A stretch of 64,000 nucleotides of DNA from Paucidesulfovibrio sp036541255. Lineage in GTDB: Bacteria > Desulfobacterota > Desulfovibrionia > Desulfovibrionales > Desulfovibrionaceae. Made by a program: the position numbers and the translations under genes. The stretch's first letter is position 1; every line of letters starts with the position of its first letter. Below, piece after piece: positions 1 through 8,129 of this stretch. The notes under the pieces were generated by a model that saw only the letters and a list, made by a program, of their open reading frames with translations, was not told the DNA's origin and ran no database searches. The stretch is taken from assembly GCA_036541255.1 (NCBI GenBank), contig JAZHDD010000063.1, positions 1 through 64,000 on the forward strand, given 5' to 3'.

Positions 1-507
1 GCACCATGTGCTCCAGGCGCTCAAGGCGCACCACTGCTTCCAGAAGGATGTGGACAGACTGGGGATTTCCCTTCCCTGTTGTACCGGGGGGGGGTGGGCT
101 TGATTTTGGCCTATGTCTACAAGGGCACGCCCTTTGTCATGCTCCTGGCCTTGGCCGCATTGCGGCGTATGGACCTGAGGCTGGTGGAAACGGCGCGCAT
201 GTTCGGGGCCGGGGAGTGGTACGTGTTTCGGCGTATCGTGCTGCCGCATTTGCGTCCCGTGCTGCACACCTCGTTCATCATCCTTTGCCTGTACGCTTTT
301 GGAGCGTTCGATATCCCTTTCCTGCTGGGGCAGGGAGAGCCGGGCATGCTGTCCATGGAGGTCTACAATCTCTATTTTCGGCGCGATTTGGTGAACCGGC
401 CCATGGCCATGGCCATTCTCGTGTGCATGTTTCTGTTTTCCATCGCCTTCATCGCCATGTACGTACGCATTGCAGCCCGGCTTCAAGGCGGGGAGCGCAA
501 GGTATGA
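1..507 (+). CDS. ABC transporter permease, 5' end outside window
   Basis: The reading frame is open from base 1, so the start lies upstream and only the last 168 codons are seen. It encodes a binding-protein-dependent inner-membrane permease. The cytoplasmic EAA loop that docks on the ATPase is visible as VETARMFGAGEWYVFRRIVLP, around codons 62-80 of the fragment, and hydrophobic helices lie on both sides. The next gene, another permease, starts 8 bases after the stop, so the two form a heterodimeric channel. The ATPase and substrate-binding protein must lie upstream. The substrate cannot be told; the type resembles thiamine, iron or polyamine permeases. Confidence 0.85.
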   Translation, partial: APCAPGAQGAPLLPEGCGQTGDFPSLLYRGGVGLILAYVYKGTPFVMLLALAALRRMDLRLVETARMFGAGEWYVFRRIVLPHLRPVLHTSFIILCLYAFGAFDIPFLLGQGEPGMLSMEVYNLYFRRDLVNRPMAMAILVCMFLFSIAFIAMYVRIAARLQGGERKV

Positions 508-514
508 GGACCGC

Positions 515-1300
515 ATGAAGAGCGCGCTGTATCTTGCTCTTATTGCCCTTGTATCGCTCTTTCCACTGTTGGTGCTTGCCGGGTATGCCCTGGCACCGGC
601 CTGGCGCTTCCCTGAGCTGTTTCCGGCCGAATTCGACCTGCGCGCCTTGGGTTATCTCCGTTCCCAATCCGGACAGATTCTGGGGCATCTCGGTTCGTCC
701 TTGACGTATTCGCTGCTCACGGTGCTGCTCAGTTTTTTACTCTGCCTGGCGCCAGCCCACCATCTGGCGCGGCGGCGCTTTCCGGGCAAGGCCCTGGTGG
801 AAGGATTGTTGCTGGCTCCGGCCTTGGTGCCGTCCATGACTTTTTCCATGGGCGTGCATGTCATCTTTCTGCGTATCGGCCTGGCCGACACCATGCTTGG
901 CGTGGTCTTGGCGCTGACCGCTTTCAGTTATCCTTACATGCTGCGGGCTCTGGTGGCCGGTTACCAGAGTTTTGGCGAGGAATACGACCTGTGCGCCCGG
1001 AATCTGGGGGCAGGTCCTTTGACGCGTCTTTGGCGCGTGGAAATGCCCCTGCTGTTGCCCAGTGCCGTGGCCGGGGCCAGTGTGGTCTTTCTGGTGGCCT
1101 TTTCGGAATATTTCTTGGTGTTTCTCGTCGGCGGGGGGCGTGTGGCCTCGTTCACGGGCTATCTGTTTCCGTTCATGGCCTCTTCGGACCGCAGCGTGGC
1201 TTCGGCGTTGACGCTGCTCTTTCTCCTTGTGCCCTTGGCTTTGTTCGTACTGGTGGATCTGCTGGTTACAGCCCGGTATCGTTCGCGCGGTTTGGCGTGA
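515..1300 (+). CDS. ABC transporter permease, second subunit
   Basis: A 261-residue inner-membrane permease with about six hydrophobic segments. An EAA-type loop is seen around residues 155-175 (YDLCARNLGAGPLTRLWRVE, followed by MPLLLPS). The start chosen is the ATG at 515 because GAGGA at 506-510 gives a well-spaced ribosome site; an upstream in-frame start at 470 would overlap the preceding gene. With the preceding gene it should form the membrane part of one importer. A strong hairpin follows the stop, so this is the last gene of its operon. The transported substrate is unknown. Confidence 0.85.
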   Translation: MKSALYLALIALVSLFPLLVLAGYALAPAWRFPELFPAEFDLRALGYLRSQSGQILGHLGSSLTYSLLTVLLSFLLCLAPAHHLARRRFPGKALVEGLLLAPALVPSMTFSMGVHVIFLRIGLADTMLGVVLALTAFSYPYMLRALVAGYQSFGEEYDLCARNLGAGPLTRLWRVEMPLLLPSAVAGASVVFLVAFSEYFLVFLVGGGRVASFTGYLFPFMASSDRSVASALTLLFLLVPLALFVLVDLLVTARYRSRGLA

Positions 1301-1314
1301 TTGGGTGACGCTGA

Positions 1315-1346
1315 AACGCCCCTGGTCCTTGCGGACCAGGGGCGTT
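1315..1346. terminator. Bidirectional stem-loop between ABC permease and ychF
   Basis: A perfect 14-base-pair stem (1315-1328 with 1333-1346) with a TTGC loop lies between two convergent genes. There is no long T tract on either side, but position and stability suit a shared terminator. Confidence 0.75.
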
Positions 1347-1380
1347 GAATTGCTGATGGACAGCCGCGAAAAGCAGAGAG

Positions 1381-2391
1381 TTAGACGTTGAAGCGGAATT
1401 CGATAATGTCGCCGTCCTGCACCACGTATTCCTTGCCTTCCAACCGGGCCAAGCCCTTGTCCTTGCAGGCCTTGAAGGTGCCGTGTGTCAGGAAGTCGCC
1501 GTAGCCGATGACCTCGGCGCGGATAAAACCTTTTTCAAAATCGGAGTGGATCACGCCCGCAGCCTGAGGCGCTTTGGAACCTCGGCGGACCGGCCAGGAG
1601 CGTACTTCCTTGTCTCCGGCAGTGAGGAAGGAGATCAGGCCCAGCAACTCGTAGGTCTTGGCCACAACCTTGTCCAAGGCGACTTCGATGATGCCCAGGT
1701 CGTCCAGAAACATCTGGCGCTCTTCCGGGTCTTCTATTTCGGCCAGTTCCCGTTCCAGTTTGGCCGCCACCGCCAAGTGGGTCTGTCCGGCTCGGGCTTC
1801 GGGCAGGGCCGCGGCTTCTTCACCGGATTCCGCCACGTTCCAGATGTATAGGATGGGTTTACCCGAAAGAAAGGCGAAGCCGCGCAGTTCCGGTGCCGAG
1901 GTCAGTTCTTCGTTTTCACGGATCGGGCTTTCGCTTTCCAGCACGTCCATGGCCTTGCGCAGCAACTCTTCCTGTTTGGGATCGTAACCGGGCGCGTTCT
2001 TTTTTTTGTCCAGGGCGAGCCGTTCCAGTTTCTTTTCGATGACGGCCATGTCCGAGACCATCAGGTCGGCCTCGATGGCCTGCCATTGGCCCTTGGGGTC
2101 GTTGAGGCCGGAAAAGGCGTCTAAGACGGCCAAAAGGCAGTCGTGGGCGCGGATCTCGCTGAGCACACGCTCGCCCAGGCCGGAACCCTTGCCTCCACCG
2201 CCAGGGATGTCGAGATATTCGATTTCCGAGTAGGTGACCTTCTTGGGGGTGAAGAGCTTGATGAGCGGGTCCAGGCGCGGTTCGGGCACTTTGACCATGG
2301 CCCGGTTGCCGCTGTGGGCGGCGGCTCCGGCCAGAGCCGCGAACATCTCTGTCTTGCCTGCGCCGGCAAAGCCGAATATTGCGGTTTTCAT
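1381..2391 (-). CDS. ychF: YchF/OBG-family GTP/ATP-binding protein (short form)
   Basis: A 336-residue YchF-like P-loop NTPase of the Obg family. The P-loop GFAGAGKT is at residues 7-14. The YchF-specific NVAE motif that replaces NKxD is present as YIWNVAES. The C-terminal TGS region carries the hallmark TAGDKEVR and the AAGVIHSDFEKGFIRAEVIG block, cut here to AAGVIHSDFEKGF and IRAEVIGYGDF. The usual YchF is about 363 residues, so this is a somewhat shortened version. The start at 2391 is chosen because the P-loop must sit near the N-terminus; a longer frame to 2547 adds unrelated sequence. YchF binds ribosomes and is linked to stress and redox responses in other bacteria. Confidence 0.88.
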   Translation of the reverse strand: MKTAIFGFAGAGKTEMFAALAGAAAHSGNRAMVKVPEPRLDPLIKLFTPKKVTYSEIEYLDIPGGGGKGSGLGERVLSEIRAHDCLLAVLDAFSGLNDPKGQWQAIEADLMVSDMAVIEKKLERLALDKKKNAPGYDPKQEELLRKAMDVLESESPIRENEELTSAPELRGFAFLSGKPILYIWNVAESGEEAAALPEARAGQTHLAVAAKLERELAEIEDPEERQMFLDDLGIIEVALDKVVAKTYELLGLISFLTAGDKEVRSWPVRRGSKAPQAAGVIHSDFEKGFIRAEVIGYGDFLTHGTFKACKDKGLARLEGKEYVVQDGDIIEFRFNV

Positions 2392-2759
2392 GAAAAAAAT
2401 CCTTGTTGCGTGATTGGGGAGCCGAGGGGCTCGCGCCTTGTACCTGATTTGCCCCGGGAAGCAAAGGGCGCGGCTTTTGGTCCGCTCAGGAGCGAACGCA
2501 GTATGCCCGTTACACCATATACCGGGAAACGAGCTTTTATGCCACAATCATGAGCACAGACAGGAGCGTAGTCAAAGTGATGCGCAGCAGGATCGAGGTG
2601 AAAGGGAGGCCGGTATCTTGCGAATTTGGCCGGTGGACATTTTTTTTGCATCGAGCTGTGAGATTCGCCATATCGCACTCTGCCGTTGTTGCCCTTGAGT
2701 CTATCTCCAGGTATCGGGACAAAGGTAGTATTGGGGAAAACATCGCAAAAGGATCGGGC
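2392..2759. other. Intergenic region, divergent ychF / aroK
   Basis: This 368-base gap lies between divergently transcribed ychF and aroK and should carry promoters for both. An in-frame N-terminal extension of aroK could start at 2550, but its product does not resemble shikimate kinase. I see no clear repeat, RNA gene or strong promoter pair here. Confidence 0.4.
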
Positions 2760-3284
2760 ATGAGGCGTACGGTTTTTTTGATAGGGGGCCGGGCCAGCGG
2801 CAAGACCACGTTGGGACGGTTGCTGGCGGAGCGTTTGACCGAGCCGTTCGTGGACACCGACGACCTTGTGGTCGAGAACGTCGGCATGTCCATAGCCGAG
2901 TATGTTGCTCAGCAGGGCTGGGAGGCGTTTCGCGACCGCGAAACCGAAGCGTTGCGTTCGGTGTGCGGCGGGCCGCCCCTGGTGGTGGCCTGCGGCGGCG
3001 GCATTGTCCTGCGCGAGGCCAACCGGGCCATGCTCGCCCAGGGCCTGACAATCTATTTGCACGCGCCCGCCGGCGTGTTGGCCCAGCGGCTTGCTGCCGA
3101 TCCCAAGGAGGCGCAGCGTCCCTCGCTTACGGGCAAGGCCCTGGCCGAGGAAGTGGCCATGGTTTTGGCCGAGCGCGAGCCGCTCTATCGCGCCTGTGCC
3201 TGGGCTGTGTTGCCTTCGAATCAAGAAATGGCCGAACTGCTCGACGCGGTCCTGGAGATCGTCCAGGACCATGAAAGAGTTTGA
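2760..3284 (+). CDS. aroK: Shikimate kinase
   Basis: A 174-residue cytoplasmic P-loop kinase that phosphorylates shikimate at the 3-hydroxyl, the fifth step to chorismate. The Walker A loop GGRASGKTT is at residues 9-17. Shikimate-binding residues are seen in DTDD (about residues 37-40), RDRET (about 62-66) and the CGGGIV loop (about 79-84). The lid region reads RPSLTGKAL. Length is normal for AroK/AroL. The ATG at 2760 is chosen because the P-loop should begin about ten residues in. The gene is followed after 40 bases by the potassium transporter pair and then aroC, so two chorismate-pathway genes flank ktrBA. Confidence 0.93.
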   Translation: MRRTVFLIGGRASGKTTLGRLLAERLTEPFVDTDDLVVENVGMSIAEYVAQQGWEAFRDRETEALRSVCGGPPLVVACGGGIVLREANRAMLAQGLTIYLHAPAGVLAQRLAADPKEAQRPSLTGKALAEEVAMVLAEREPLYRACAWAVLPSNQEMAELLDAVLEIVQDHERV

Positions 3285-3324
3285 GCAACCTTGAGCTTTG
3301 CGGCCCGCGGGAGTAGAAGCCGGT

Positions 3325-4692
3325 ATGCGGTCAAAACTGTTCACGCCCTTCTGGCTGCCGATCTGGTTTTTCGTGGCCACTATTTTCGGGGGCACGCTGC
3401 TGCTGCACATGGATGCCAGCAGAAATCCGGGAGTCCCCGCCATTTCCTGGCTGGACGCCATGTTTACGTCCACTTCCGCCGTCTGCGTCACGGGTTTGGC
3501 CGTGGTGGATACAGGCACGTATTTCAGCCCGTTGGGCCAAGCCCTGCTGCTGGGACTTATCCAGCTTGGCGCTTTGGGCGTGATGACCTACACCAGCCTT
3601 GTCTTCATTCTGCTTGGCCGTCGCGTTTCGCTTACGGACAGGCTGGCCGTGGGCAAGGCGTTGTTGCACGATCCGTCGTTCCGGCTGGGCCGTTTTTTGG
3701 CCCATGTGGTGCTCGGCACTTTGGGCATCGAACTTGCCGGGGCGTTTCTTTTACATCTGTTCGATAGTCGGGGGTTCCCGCTCTGGTCGGCCGTGTTCCA
3801 TTCCGTGTCCGCTTTCTGCAACGCGGGCTTTTCATTGCATGCGGACAGTCTCATGCAGTGGCGTACGCACTGGGGAATAAACCTGGCGTTCATGGCCTTG
3901 ATCACATTGGGCGGATTGGGCTTTTTCGTGCTGTACGACTGCACGTCAACGCTCAAGAAACGTGTTCGCGGCATTTCCGTGCAGGGGCTTCCCGCACGGC
4001 TGACATGGCATAGCCGTATTGTGCTTTCCACCAGTCTGGTGCTTGTGCTGGGAGGGGCCCTGGTCATCTTTGTGGCCGAGGAGGCCGGAGGGCTGCGCAT
4101 CGGCACCTGGGACCAAGCCATGCTTGTTTCGCTCTTTCAGTCGGTGACCTGCCGCACCGCCGGGTTCAATACGGTGGAAATCGGTCATATGACCAATGTT
4201 TCTTTGCTGTTCATGATCGCCTTGATGTTTATCGGCGGTTCGCCGGGTTCCTGCGCGGGCGGCATCAAAACCACCACGGCACGGGTCATCTGGGGATTCT
4301 TCGTTTCCCAGTTCAAGGGAGGCGATCAGGTGCGTATCGGGCGTTTTGCCCTGGAACGGGGCGCGCTGAGCCGGGCCGTGACCCTTGTCGTTTTGGCCAG
4401 CGTGCTGGTCTGTGCGTCCACGCTGCTGTTGAACATCAGCGAAGGCGGCGACGTGCCGCACGACATGGCGCGGGGGATGTTCCTGGAGACCCTGTTCGAG
4501 GTTATGTCCGCTTTCGGCACGGTTGGGTTGACTACGGGCATGACCCCGTCATTGACGGCCCCGGGCAGGATCGTGGTCATGGTCCTGATGATGGTCGGCA
4601 GGCTGGGGCCCATCTGGCTTCTTTCGGCCCTGGCAGGCTGGCAGGTCAAACCGCATTACAGCATTCCGGAAAAAGATCTGCCCCTGGGGTAG
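3325..4692 (+). CDS. ktrB: Potassium uptake membrane subunit, KtrB/TrkH family
   Basis: A 455-residue ion-conducting subunit of a Ktr/Trk potassium transporter. Four membrane-pore-membrane repeats are recognised by their selectivity-filter loops: TSTSAVCVTGL, SAFCNAGFS, SVTCRTAGFNT and SAFGTVGLTTG. Each holds the filter glycine (VTGL, NAGF, TAGF, TVGL). The GGSPGSCAGGIKTTT segment after the third pore matches the intramembrane gate loop of the family. The ATG at 3325 is used because the product then starts just before the first membrane helix; a TTG at 3298 is an alternative. The regulatory partner ktrA begins 12 bases after the stop, which supports a Ktr-type complex. Confidence 0.93.
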   Translation: MRSKLFTPFWLPIWFFVATIFGGTLLLHMDASRNPGVPAISWLDAMFTSTSAVCVTGLAVVDTGTYFSPLGQALLLGLIQLGALGVMTYTSLVFILLGRRVSLTDRLAVGKALLHDPSFRLGRFLAHVVLGTLGIELAGAFLLHLFDSRGFPLWSAVFHSVSAFCNAGFSLHADSLMQWRTHWGINLAFMALITLGGLGFFVLYDCTSTLKKRVRGISVQGLPARLTWHSRIVLSTSLVLVLGGALVIFVAEEAGGLRIGTWDQAMLVSLFQSVTCRTAGFNTVEIGHMTNVSLLFMIALMFIGGSPGSCAGGIKTTTARVIWGFFVSQFKGGDQVRIGRFALERGALSRAVTLVVLASVLVCASTLLLNISEGGDVPHDMARGMFLETLFEVMSAFGTVGLTTGMTPSLTAPGRIVVMVLMMVGRLGPIWLLSALAGWQVKPHYSIPEKDLPLG

Positions 4693-4704
4693 GTTGGAGG
4701 TGTT

Positions 4705-5361
4705 ATGGCGAAACGTATCGAGGTCGGAATCGTCGGACTGGGCAAATTCGGTTTTTCCCTGGGGGAAACCCTGGCCGAATTGGGGCACGACGTGATCGGC
4801 GTGGATCTGGACGTGAACCGCGTGCGCAATGCCCAGGAGCGTCTGACCCAGGTTTTTCAGGCCGATGGTACGGACAAGAAGGCCCTGGAACAACTCGGGT
4901 TCAAGGATTTCGATTACGTTGTCGCGTCCATCGGTAGTTCCATGGAGGCGAGTATCCTGGTGGCCATGAATCTCCAGGAATTGGGGGTGAAGAATATCTG
5001 GGTCAAGGCCGTGAGCTCCGAGCATGAAAAAGTGCTCAAGCGGCTCGGCGTCAGCTTCGTGGTTTTTCCGGAGCAGTTCGTGGCCCGGCAATTGGCCCAC
5101 CGTCTGGCCGTGCCCGGCCTGCTGGACTATTTGGCCCTGGGTGAGGGCGTACTTGTGCGCGAGGTCGAGGTGGAAAAATGGGACGGCAAAACCTTGCGGC
5201 AATTGCAGTTGCCCACGGAGCGCAAGGTCCAGGTCGTGGCCTGGAAGAGCAAGGATGAAAAGAATTTCAGCTTCGTACCGCAGCCGGATAAAAGTCTGTG
5301 CAAGGGTGACGTCCTCGTTGTCCTCGGCGACTCGGCAGACGTCATCAAAGTGGAGGGCTAG
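4705..5361 (+). CDS. ktrA: Potassium uptake regulatory subunit, RCK protein
   Basis: A 218-residue cytoplasmic RCK subunit that gates the preceding membrane subunit in response to bound nucleotide. The N-terminal Rossmann fold shows GIVGLGKFGFSLG (residues 8-20), the ribose-binding acidic residue in VIGVDLD, and a second-half motif DYVVASIGSSMEASIL. A C-terminal RCK_C domain spans about residues 135-218. Length fits KtrA (about 220) rather than the doubled TrkA of E. coli. The gene lies 12 bases behind ktrB and 3 bases ahead of aroC. Confidence 0.93.
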   Translation: MAKRIEVGIVGLGKFGFSLGETLAELGHDVIGVDLDVNRVRNAQERLTQVFQADGTDKKALEQLGFKDFDYVVASIGSSMEASILVAMNLQELGVKNIWVKAVSSEHEKVLKRLGVSFVVFPEQFVARQLAHRLAVPGLLDYLALGEGVLVREVEVEKWDGKTLRQLQLPTERKVQVVAWKSKDEKNFSFVPQPDKSLCKGDVLVVLGDSADVIKVEG

Positions 5362-5364
5362 GCC

Positions 5365-6426
5365 ATGGGTGGCAACAGTTTCGGTGAGATTTTCCGGCTG
5401 ACGACCTATGGCGAATCCCATGGTCCCGGTCTGGGGGGCGTGGTGGACGGCTGCCCGGCAGGTATTCCCTTGACCGAGGAGATGCTCCAGGCCGAGCTGG
5501 ATCGGCGTAAGCCCGGACAGGGAGTGGCCTCCACGGCGCGCAAGGAAGCGGATGCCGTACGCGTTCTTTCCGGGGTATTCGGGGGCGTGACCACGGGGAC
5601 TCCGATCGGTTTTCACATCGCCAACGAGGATCAGCGATCCCATGATTATTCCAAGATCAGCGAGGTGTTTCGGCCCGGTCATGCGGACTATGGGTTTCAA
5701 TCCAAGTTCGGAGTGCGCGACTATCGTGGCGGCGGGCGTTCTTCTGGGCGGGAAACGGTTTCCCGCGTTGCCGGCGGGGCCATTGCCCAGGAGTTGTTGC
5801 GTGGCGAGGGCATAAGCGTTCACGCCTATGCCGTTGAACTGGGCGGCATTCGGGGCGACAGCTCGAGCTGGGCCGAGGCGCATAAGCGGCCATTTTTTGC
5901 CGCGGACCCGGAAATGCCTGAAGCATGGGAACAGCGCGTGCGCGAGGTCAAGAAGCAGGGCGACACCCTGGGCGGCATCGTGGAAGTGCGCGCCTTGGGG
6001 GTGCCGCCGGGGTTGGGCGAGCCCGTGTTCGGCAAGCTCGACGCGCGGCTGGCCGGAGCGCTCATGAGCGTGGGGGCGGTCAAGGGCGTGGAGATCGGCG
6101 CGGGGTTCGAGGCGGCGCGCATGCTGGGATCGCAGAACAACGATCCCATGACCAGGGAAGGCTTTCTTTCCAACAACGCGGGCGGAATGCTGGGCGGGAT
6201 TTCCTCGGGCCAGGATGTGATTGTCCGGGCTGCGGTCAAGCCGATTCCGTCCATTGCGCTGGAACAGCGCACCGTGACTGCGGACGGCAGAGAGACGAGC
6301 ATCGCCATTGGTGGTCGCCATGACATTTCCGCCATTCCACGCATTGTCCCGGTGCTCAAGGCCATGGTGTTGCTGGTGCTGGCGGATCTGTTCCTGCTGG
6401 ACAGGCGGCTTGGCCGGGATCGTTGA
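5365..6426 (+). CDS. aroC: Chorismate synthase
   Basis: A 353-residue flavin-dependent enzyme that removes phosphate from EPSP to give chorismate, the last common step of aromatic biosynthesis. All three family signatures are present: GESHGPGLGGVVDG near residue 14, GGGRSSGRETVSRVAGGA near residue 118, and RHDISAIPRIVPVLKAM near residue 320. The ATG at 5365 follows the ktrA stop by three bases with GGAGG at 5352-5356 as ribosome site. The gene ends at a strong terminator shared with cstA. FMNH2 supply is needed for activity. Confidence 0.96.
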   Translation: MGGNSFGEIFRLTTYGESHGPGLGGVVDGCPAGIPLTEEMLQAELDRRKPGQGVASTARKEADAVRVLSGVFGGVTTGTPIGFHIANEDQRSHDYSKISEVFRPGHADYGFQSKFGVRDYRGGGRSSGRETVSRVAGGAIAQELLRGEGISVHAYAVELGGIRGDSSSWAEAHKRPFFAADPEMPEAWEQRVREVKKQGDTLGGIVEVRALGVPPGLGEPVFGKLDARLAGALMSVGAVKGVEIGAGFEAARMLGSQNNDPMTREGFLSNNAGGMLGGISSGQDVIVRAAVKPIPSIALEQRTVTADGRETSIAIGGRHDISAIPRIVPVLKAMVLLVLADLFLLDRRLGRDR

Positions 6427-6474
6427 GACGAAGGTATCGGTTTCATCCGATAGCCGTTGCGCGTTGTTGCCTGG

Positions 6475-6514
6475 CAACGATAAAGGGCTGGCATTGGCCA
6501 GCCCTTTATCGTTG
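6475..6514. terminator. Perfect 18-bp bidirectional terminator, aroC / cstA
   Basis: Bases 6475-6492 pair perfectly with 6497-6514 around an ATTG loop. It lies between the convergent ends of aroC and cstA and can serve both strands. Confidence 0.88.
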
Positions 6515-6536
6515 TCCATGCGTGGAACGGAGCAGG

Positions 6537-7958
6537 CTAGGCGGCGTCCTCCGCAATCTTGCCCACGCGGGCGTACTTGAACAGGAAGGCGCCGAAAGCC
6601 AGCGTCGCCGCGATGATGCCTGCAATCAGGGAGGTGTCATAGTCCAGATTGAAGCCGATTTGGGCATTGGCAATGAAGGTTACGCACACCGCTGTCATGA
6701 AGGTCGCGGGAATGGTGGCGATCCAGTGCAGCTTGCCTTTTTGGGCCAGATAGACTGCGGCGGTCCAGAGCACCAGGGTGGCCAGGCTCTGGTTGGCAAA
6801 GCCGAAGTAGCGCCAGATAGTGGAGAAGTTCTGGGTGGAGATGATGTAGCCCAGGATGAACAGGGGGATGGCGATCATCAGCCGCTTGGAGCTCTTGCTC
6901 TGTTCGACCTTGAAGGTTTCGGCCACGATCAGTCGGGTGGAGCGGAATGCGGTGTCGCCACTGGTGATGGGCAGGACAATGACCGCGATGATGGCCAGGG
7001 TGCCGCCCACGGAACCGAGCAGGGAACGGGAAACCTCGGCCACGACGGCTGCGGGCGAGCCTGCGCTGATTACGGCTTGCAGAGCTTCGGGGTTGTTGTA
7101 GAAGGACAACCCGATGGTGCACCAGATCAGTCCGATGATGCCTTCGATGATCATGGCGCCGTAGAACACGGAGCGGCCTTCACGCTCGTTTTTCATGCAG
7201 CGGGCCATGAGCGGCGATTGCGTGGAGTGGAAGCCGGAAATGGCCGAACAGGACAGGGTGATGAAGAGCAGGGGCCAGATGGGCTTGTCGCCGGGATGGA
7301 CGTTCATGGCAAAGTCGAGGTTGGGAAGGACGGTGTGGTCGCTCATGAACAGGGCCACGCAGAGAGCCGTGGTCATGGTCAGCAGCAGGACGCCGAGCGC
7401 CGGGTAGAAGCGGCCGATGATCTTGTCGATGGGCAGGATGGTGGCCAGGAAGTAATAGCCGAAGATGGCTGCCACCAGGATCGGGGTGTCGATGCCGGTG
7501 ATGCCGTTGAGCAGCTTGGCCGGGCTGAGCACGAAGACCACGCCCACGAGCATCAGCAGCACGAAGGAGAACAGGCGCATGACCTGCCGGGCGGACATGC
7601 CCATGTATTCGCCGACCACTTCAGGGATGCTTGCACCCTTGTTGCGCACGGAGAGCATGCCGGAAAAATAGTCGTGCACGGCCCCGGCGAAGATACAGCC
7701 GAAAACGACCCAGAGCAGGGCCACAGGACCGTACAACGCGCCCAGAATGGGACCGAAGATGGGGCCGATGCCCGCGATGTCCAGGACCTGGATGAAAATC
7801 AGCTTCCATTTCGGCATGGGCATGTAATCGATGCCGTCCTGCATGGAAATGGCCGGTGTGGTCCGGGCCGGATCGATTCCGAAGACCTTTTCCACGAATA
7901 CGCCGTAGATGAGATAGCCGCCGATGAGCAGGGCTACGCAAAAGAGGAAAAACAACAT
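6537..7958 (-). CDS. cstA: CstA/BtsT-family carbon-starvation transporter
   Basis: A 473-residue inner-membrane carrier with about twelve hydrophobic segments, in the CstA family of peptide and pyruvate transporters. The GPIFGPILGALYGP segment and the HDYFSGMLSVRNKG segment near the N-terminus are family hallmarks, as is the central SGFHSTQSP motif. The start at 7958 is set by a CGGAGG ribosome site about seven bases upstream. It is shorter than E. coli CstA or BtsT (about 700 residues), which is common for the short clade. A LytS kinase and LytTR regulator lie directly upstream on the same strand, the arrangement known for pyruvate-sensing BtsSR and its target btsT. Pyruvate is therefore a likely substrate (inference). 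Confidence 0.9.
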   Translation of the reverse strand: MLFFLFCVALLIGGYLIYGVFVEKVFGIDPARTTPAISMQDGIDYMPMPKWKLIFIQVLDIAGIGPIFGPILGALYGPVALLWVVFGCIFAGAVHDYFSGMLSVRNKGASIPEVVGEYMGMSARQVMRLFSFVLLMLVGVVFVLSPAKLLNGITGIDTPILVAAIFGYYFLATILPIDKIIGRFYPALGVLLLTMTTALCVALFMSDHTVLPNLDFAMNVHPGDKPIWPLLFITLSCSAISGFHSTQSPLMARCMKNEREGRSVFYGAMIIEGIIGLIWCTIGLSFYNNPEALQAVISAGSPAAVVAEVSRSLLGSVGGTLAIIAVIVLPITSGDTAFRSTRLIVAETFKVEQSKSSKRLMIAIPLFILGYIISTQNFSTIWRYFGFANQSLATLVLWTAAVYLAQKGKLHWIATIPATFMTAVCVTFIANAQIGFNLDYDTSLIAGIIAATLAFGAFLFKYARVGKIAEDAA

Positions 7959-8044
7959 GGCAAACCTCCGAAAGATTGATGAGGAACGCAAGGTTCTTTT
8001 TTAGGAATCTAGGAAGTCAGCCTTGTTTTTCCAATGTGGGTCGG

Positions 8045-8070
8045 TTCAAATGACTTTTTCCCTGTTTGAA
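8045..8070. promoter_or_regulatory. Possible regulator site upstream of cstA
   Basis: In the 171 bases between lytS and cstA there is an inverted repeat TTCAAA (8045-8050) and TTTGAA (8065-8070), 14 bases apart. The flanking nonamers also form a loose direct repeat with a period of 20, the layout typical of LytTR sites. It is a candidate for binding by the LytTR regulator encoded upstream. No consensus could be checked. Confidence 0.25.
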
Positions 8071-8129
8071 GCGTCCGGATTGTTTCTTGAACGGTTTCCG
8101 GCGGAGTGTGTTTTCCGTTTGCCGAAGAT

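Noticed and set aside
2550..2759. 70-codon N-terminal extension of shikimate kinase
   Set aside because: The extension does not resemble the family; the P-loop should lie near the N-terminus.
4549..6519. 656-codon minus-strand frame across ktrA and aroC
   Set aside because: It lies antisense to two well-defined genes and has low-complexity composition; a typical high-GC artefact.
6423..7979. 518-codon open frame antisense to cstA
   Set aside because: The product is rich in Gly, His, Asp and Gln with no motif, and the opposite strand encodes a clear CstA protein with a good ribosome site.
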